Of a stretch of 17,001 nt of DNA, positions 13,020 to 17,001 are shown one piece after another; within the stretch, counting starts at the first letter, position 1; every line of letters begins with the position of its first letter. The notes under the pieces are model-generated. The model saw only the letters and a program-made list of their open reading frames with translations, was not told the DNA's origin and searched no databases. The stretch comes from JABMMZ01 sp964600345 (lineage in GTDB: Bacteria; Bacteroidota; Bacteroidia; NS11-12g; UBA955). Location: NCBI GenBank assembly GCA_964600345.1, contig CAZRKA010000067.1:1-17001 (forward strand), in the 5' to 3' direction. A program made the position numbers and the translations under genes.

Positions 13020-16000
13020 TGCAATTCAATCTGGAGTTTTCACATCAGGTTGCCACACTGATTCAAAATAATGTTCGCTCGAAAGTTAAAAACCCTTTGC
13101 GTAAAGACAATCTTGAGAAACTGGCTTTAAGTTTTGGGATTGGAGACAAAACGCATGTCAAAGAACTAGCTGAACTTGCCATTGTCGATCTTGCAAGAGA
13201 AATTGCTTTAAGCTCAGGCACAATTGAGCAGAAGTATAATCGAATCATTGAGTTGTACGAGCATCAACCCATTCTGTCTCACCGAAGCAGTCAGAGCATG
13301 ATTTATCAGCAATACAGCACTCCTGCTCCTATTGCATATATTGCTGGAGCTTGGTGTGACTCCGCCTCGCTATTAGGTATTAAGAAAGGTGGAAGATTTA
13401 CAAAAAATCATTTTTCAATACCCAAACAAAATGAAGCTCATGTATATCCAAAAGTATTTGAACCAAGTGCAGGAAATGGGCTGTTAACTATCTGTTTCAA
13501 ACCGTCAAATGTCTGGGGAAATGAAATAGATTCTTTCAGAAGATCATTATTAAACTCACAAGGTTTTAATAAAGTTACCGATAAGGATTCGAGCATTCCT
13601 GGCAATTTTTCTGAACTTGTAAATAGATTTGATATTGTCATTTCAAATCCTCCATTTGATAAACTCACCAGAGACATTTCTTTCAATGGAACTGAATTTG
13701 GTGTACTGGATCATATAATGGCAGCCATTTCCTTAGAAACTTTAAAACCAAATGGGAAAGCTGCCATAATTGTAGGAGGTCATACGGAGTATGATGAGCT
13801 TGGCAGAATTAAGGCAGGAAAGAACAGAAAATTCATCAATTATCTTTACAAACATTACCATGTCAGTGACATCATAAATATAGACGGAAAACTATACTCC
13901 AGACAAGGAACAAGTTTTAATATTCGATTGATTCTGATCAATGGAAAAAAGGAGATCAAAGGTGGATTTGCCCCATTACTCCAAGATATCGAACCTCTAA
14001 AACAAAAAACCGTTGGTAGTTTTGATGAGCTTTATGAAAGGTTATTTTCTTCCAATAATATTTCATCTGAAGTAATATCAAACCAAGAATTTGAGCACTG
14101 GTTTAAGGGCAGCAAAATAATTGATGAAAACGGAAAACCACTTATGGTTTATCACGGTACAAACCAGAATTTCGAAAGGTTTGATAAATCAAAAAAGGGT
14201 AGTAACACCGGTTGGTCAAACACAATTTACGGATTCTTTTTTATTGCGGACAAAAACCTAGCCATAGATTTTGCAAAAGAAAATGGAGAAGGTGAAAATA
14301 TAATCAGTGCTTACTTAAATATCAAAAAGCCTATTGATTTGACAGTTGAAGGGATTTTCAATAACTTGGAACAAGCACCAACTTTAGCTAAAATTTTGTT
14401 CGGAAAGTCCCTTTCACCAAAATCTGACATAAAAATGATAGAGGATGAAATTGGTCTTGGTGAAATGGGTGATATATGGGATGAACTAAATACCGAAAGA
14501 GCAAGACAAATTATATTAAACGACGGGTATGATGGTATGATTTCTAATTTCGGGAATGACAACAAGGAATATATTGCATTTGAACCCGATCAAATACGAA
14601 TAATAAATACACAAAATCAAATGAACTCAACAGAACTTGAAGCACAAGCTCTTTTACTAATACAACAGCAAGAACTTGATCTAAATGATGATGCCCTTGG
14701 AATGGCATATACCCCTGTTTCAGACAGTTGCAATAAACTGGATGTCTCAGTACCTGATAGTATGGCATATGAAACCCATGATGCCCTTAAAAAAATGCAA
14801 GAGGCAGTCGGAGGTGATGTGACTGAGTACGTGCAAAAAAAGTTGCAATATCCTTCGAAAATGGAACTCTGTAAAGCTCTTGCTGCCGAACAGATTGATG
14901 CCGTGGCAACTGCTATCTATAACATTGAACAAAAGGGTCAAGGTATTATCATTGGTGACCAGACAGGGATAGGAAAAGGTAGACAAGCTGCTGCAATCAT
15001 AAGGTATGGAATTATTCAGGGTATGACACCGATTTTTCTGACTGAAAAACCAAATTTATTTTCTGACCTATATCGAGATATGGTCGGTATAGGTTCAGAT
15101 CATTTTAAACCGTTTATTGTAAATGCCAAGGAAGGCAAAACCAATATAAAAAGTGAAGATGGTGAAATTGTTTATATGGCTCCAGAAAAAAAGAATCAAC
15201 AAGATATTTTCACATCTCCATCAAAACTCAAATCCTATGATTATGTAATGTCTACCTATTCACAATTCAACAGGAATGTGATTGATGAAAACGGTATTGA
15301 AGAACTTGATTCAAAGGGGAGCTTTTTAAAGGCAATTTGCAGAGAAAGTATTCTTATTTTGGATGAAAGTCATAATGCAGGAGGAGAAAGTAATATAGGT
15401 AGGTTTCTCACCAAATGTGTTCAGCTCACGAAAGGCACAGTTTTTTTAAGCGCAACATTTGCCAAACGTCCAAGCAATATGCCTATTTATTCCACCAAAA
15501 CTGCTTTACAAGATTGTAACCTTAGTCATGAGGAATTCATTAAGGCATTTGAAAAAGGCGGTGTCGCCTTACAAGAGGTTGTCAGCGCACAATTGGTTCA
15601 AGAGGGTCAAATGATTCGCAGGGAACGAACTATTGACAATCTTGAGGTCAATTACCTCACTTTAAATCAAAGTGCGATGGAACATACTTCCATTGCAGAT
15701 AAAATAACGGCAATTATGCGCCGTATAGTTGTTTTTGAAGATCAATATATTGAGGGATTGGTTGAAGCTGAAGACAAGATAATTGCATCTACTCAAGGAC
15801 AAGCTAAAAAGACAAAGGGAACATCAAATGCAGGTGTTTCAAATTCTCCATACTTCAGCAAATTGTTTAATGTGATCAATCAGATGCTTTTTTCAATTAA
15901 AGCACCAGAAGTAGCACAACATACAATCAAACAGCTTAAAGCTGGAAAAAAAGTAATCATTGCGTTTTCAAGTACAATGGGTGCATTCCTTTCAGATGTA

Positions 16001-17001
16001 GAAGTCGGCTCGGTTATCAATGCTGATTTTTGTGAGGTCCTTGAGCGTGGACTCAAAAATACGCTTCGATATACCGAAACAGATGCAGAAGGAAAACCAA
16101 CACATAAATACTTCAGTCTTTCCAGTTTGAGCCAATCTGGCCAAATGGAATATTCAAGCATTATGCAAGACATTAAAGTGGCAAGTACTGGAATTACAGT
16201 CTCACCCATTGATATTCTAATTCAGACTATTCGCTCAAGCGGTTATTCAGTCGCCGAGGTTACTGGTCGTGATAAAGAACTTCAATACAATTTTTCTCAG
16301 TCGCAAGTACAAGAAATTCAAGAAAAACAGGCATCAAAATCAAGTAAGGCTAATAAGATAAAAATTGATTCAAATTCTCAGGAGCTGGGTAAAACTACTT
16401 CTGCTCTCAAGCATAATACAATGGCATTGGTACTTTCAAGAAAAAAGGAAGATGCCAAGGATTCATTCAGACGATTTCAGAACAATGAAATAGATGTTTT
16501 ACTTATCAATCAATCTGGGTCAACAGGAGCAAGCGCACATGCAATTCCAACAAAATCAGTACCGGCAGAACAAGTCAAACAAAGGGTAATGATATTCCTT
16601 CAACCTGAACTGGACATCAACCGTCAGGTTCAGAAAATGGGACGTATTAATCGCACAGGTCAGATTCTACTTCCGCAGTATGATTATATGACCTCGATCA
16701 TTCCTGCCGAACAAAGACTTATGATGATGCTTCAGAAGAAGATTAAGAGTCTAGACGCAAATACCTCATCCAACCAGAGTAATTCAAGCAATCTGATTGA
16801 TGTGCCGGATTTTCTGAATAAATATGGAGACAGGGTAGTCTATGATTATCTTGTAAGTAATCCAAGGATAAATAAAATGATCGGGGATCCTGCCGAAATT
16901 ATAGAAAATCAGGAAGAAGCCAAAACTCCTGGAGCTGAAAAACTAGCTGATCTGTCGCACAAGGTATCTGGTAGAATAGCCATTTTATCGGTAAAAGATC
17001 A
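13019..17001 (+). CDS. Polyvalent protein: N6-adenine methyltransferase, ADP-ribosyltransferase-like domain, Strawberry-notch helicase (3' end outside window)
   Basis: At least 1327 codons run from the ATG overlapping the previous stop (TAATG) off the right edge. The N-terminus has the substrate-site line QQYSTPAPIA (97-106), FEPSAGNG (147-154, S-adenosylmethionine loop) and NPPF (210-213), the marks of an N6-adenine DNA methyltransferase. Residues about 355-532 match ADP-ribosyltransferase-like domains of phage polyvalent proteins: KIIDENGKPLMVYHGT (His379), then GFFFIADKNLAIDFA, and EYIAFEPDQIRIIN (Glu517). The rest is a Strawberry-notch superfamily-2 helicase: GDQTGIGKGR with Lys653, DESH (782-785), LSAT (810-813) and QKMGRINRTGQ (1205-1215). 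Such proteins are typically carried by phages and plasmids and may enter the host with the DNA. An in-frame second start may exist at residue 535. Confidence 0.85.
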   Translation, partial: MQFNLEFSHQVATLIQNNVRSKVKNPLRKDNLEKLALSFGIGDKTHVKELAELAIVDLAREIALSSGTIEQKYNRIIELYEHQPILSHRSSQSMIYQQYSTPAPIAYIAGAWCDSASLLGIKKGGRFTKNHFSIPKQNEAHVYPKVFEPSAGNGLLTICFKPSNVWGNEIDSFRRSLLNSQGFNKVTDKDSSIPGNFSELVNRFDIVISNPPFDKLTRDISFNGTEFGVLDHIMAAISLETLKPNGKAAIIVGGHTEYDELGRIKAGKNRKFINYLYKHYHVSDIINIDGKLYSRQGTSFNIRLILINGKKEIKGGFAPLLQDIEPLKQKTVGSFDELYERLFSSNNISSEVISNQEFEHWFKGSKIIDENGKPLMVYHGTNQNFERFDKSKKGSNTGWSNTIYGFFFIADKNLAIDFAKENGEGENIISAYLNIKKPIDLTVEGIFNNLEQAPTLAKILFGKSLSPKSDIKMIEDEIGLGEMGDIWDELNTERARQIILNDGYDGMISNFGNDNKEYIAFEPDQIRIINTQNQMNSTELEAQALLLIQQQELDLNDDALGMAYTPVSDSCNKLDVSVPDSMAYETHDALKKMQEAVGGDVTEYVQKKLQYPSKMELCKALAAEQIDAVATAIYNIEQKGQGIIIGDQTGIGKGRQAAAIIRYGIIQGMTPIFLTEKPNLFSDLYRDMVGIGSDHFKPFIVNAKEGKTNIKSEDGEIVYMAPEKKNQQDIFTSPSKLKSYDYVMSTYSQFNRNVIDENGIEELDSKGSFLKAICRESILILDESHNAGGESNIGRFLTKCVQLTKGTVFLSATFAKRPSNMPIYSTKTALQDCNLSHEEFIKAFEKGGVALQEVVSAQLVQEGQMIRRERTIDNLEVNYLTLNQSAMEHTSIADKITAIMRRIVVFEDQYIEGLVEAEDKIIASTQGQAKKTKGTSNAGVSNSPYFSKLFNVINQMLFSIKAPEVAQHTIKQLKAGKKVIIAFSSTMGAFLSDVEVGSVINADFCEVLERGLKNTLRYTETDAEGKPTHKYFSLSSLSQSGQMEYSSIMQDIKVASTGITVSPIDILIQTIRSSGYSVAEVTGRDKELQYNFSQSQVQEIQEKQASKSSKANKIKIDSNSQELGKTTSALKHNTMALVLSRKKEDAKDSFRRFQNNEIDVLLINQSGSTGASAHAIPTKSVPAEQVKQRVMIFLQPELDINRQVQKMGRINRTGQILLPQYDYMTSIIPAEQRLMMMLQKKIKSLDANTSSNQSNSSNLIDVPDFLNKYGDRVVYDYLVSNPRINKMIGDPAEIIENQEEAKTPGAEKLADLSHKVSGRIAILSVKD
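14607..14623 (+). promoter_or_regulatory. Internal ATACACAAA leader plus in-frame ATG at the ADP-ribosyltransferase/helicase junction
   Basis: ATACACAAA (14607-14615) stands five bases before ATG 14621-14623, which is in frame with the large gene and encodes Met535. It falls right after the ADP-ribosyltransferase domain ends (EPDQIRIIN) and before the helicase region. The same leader precedes the separate genes at 4037, 4569 and 8688. It may drive a shorter helicase-only product or mark an old gene fusion. Confidence 0.45.

Overview
The window looks like part of a Bacteroidota virus or prophage. Genes are AT-rich and tightly packed. Most starts follow an A-rich leader rather than a Shine-Dalgarno sequence. 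The one clear promoter (minus strand, 621-648) has the Bacteroidota form, a TTTG box followed by TATATTTG. I see no tRNA, rRNA, CRISPR array, insertion sequence, integrase, terminase, portal, HK97-type capsid or clear tape-measure gene.

Layout. (1) 1-570, minus strand: the 5' part of an unrecognised gene, divergent from everything else. (2) 761-12301, plus strand: a block of about nineteen close or overlapping genes. It starts with a membrane-anchored LEA-2/WHy-like protein and a 909-residue transglutaminase-fold membrane protein. A small membrane protein and the best major-capsid candidate (4569-5315) follow, the latter with a strong hairpin behind it. Next come small unrecognised, probably structural proteins and a 297-residue membrane-anchored protein. 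Then come a GH108-type muramidase, a holin-like protein, two fibre/spike-like proteins, a spanin-like and a second holin-like protein, and two very basic small proteins. A near-perfect intrinsic terminator (12324-12360) closes the block. (3) 12378-17001, plus strand: a secreted or anchored peptidoglycan-binding protein, then a giant polyvalent protein running off the window. That protein contains an N6-adenine methyltransferase, an ADP-ribosyltransferase-like domain and a Strawberry-notch-type helicase.

How they may work together (inference): many block products carry one or more likely membrane segments, and the usual tail and packaging genes are absent here. This fits a tailless icosahedral virus with an internal membrane (PM2/FLiP-like in style), with spikes, a virion-associated muramidase and a DNA-condensing basic protein. 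The polyvalent protein would modify or protect the genome early in infection. The capsid assignment and the lineage are hypotheses, and no packaging ATPase was found in the window.

Most notable points: a T9 run in the muramidase gene, where a -1 shift adds a C-terminal membrane anchor and restores an ATGA overlap with the next gene; and an ATACACAAA start leader, found upstream of three genes and again in frame inside the polyvalent gene exactly at the ADP-ribosyltransferase/helicase junction.
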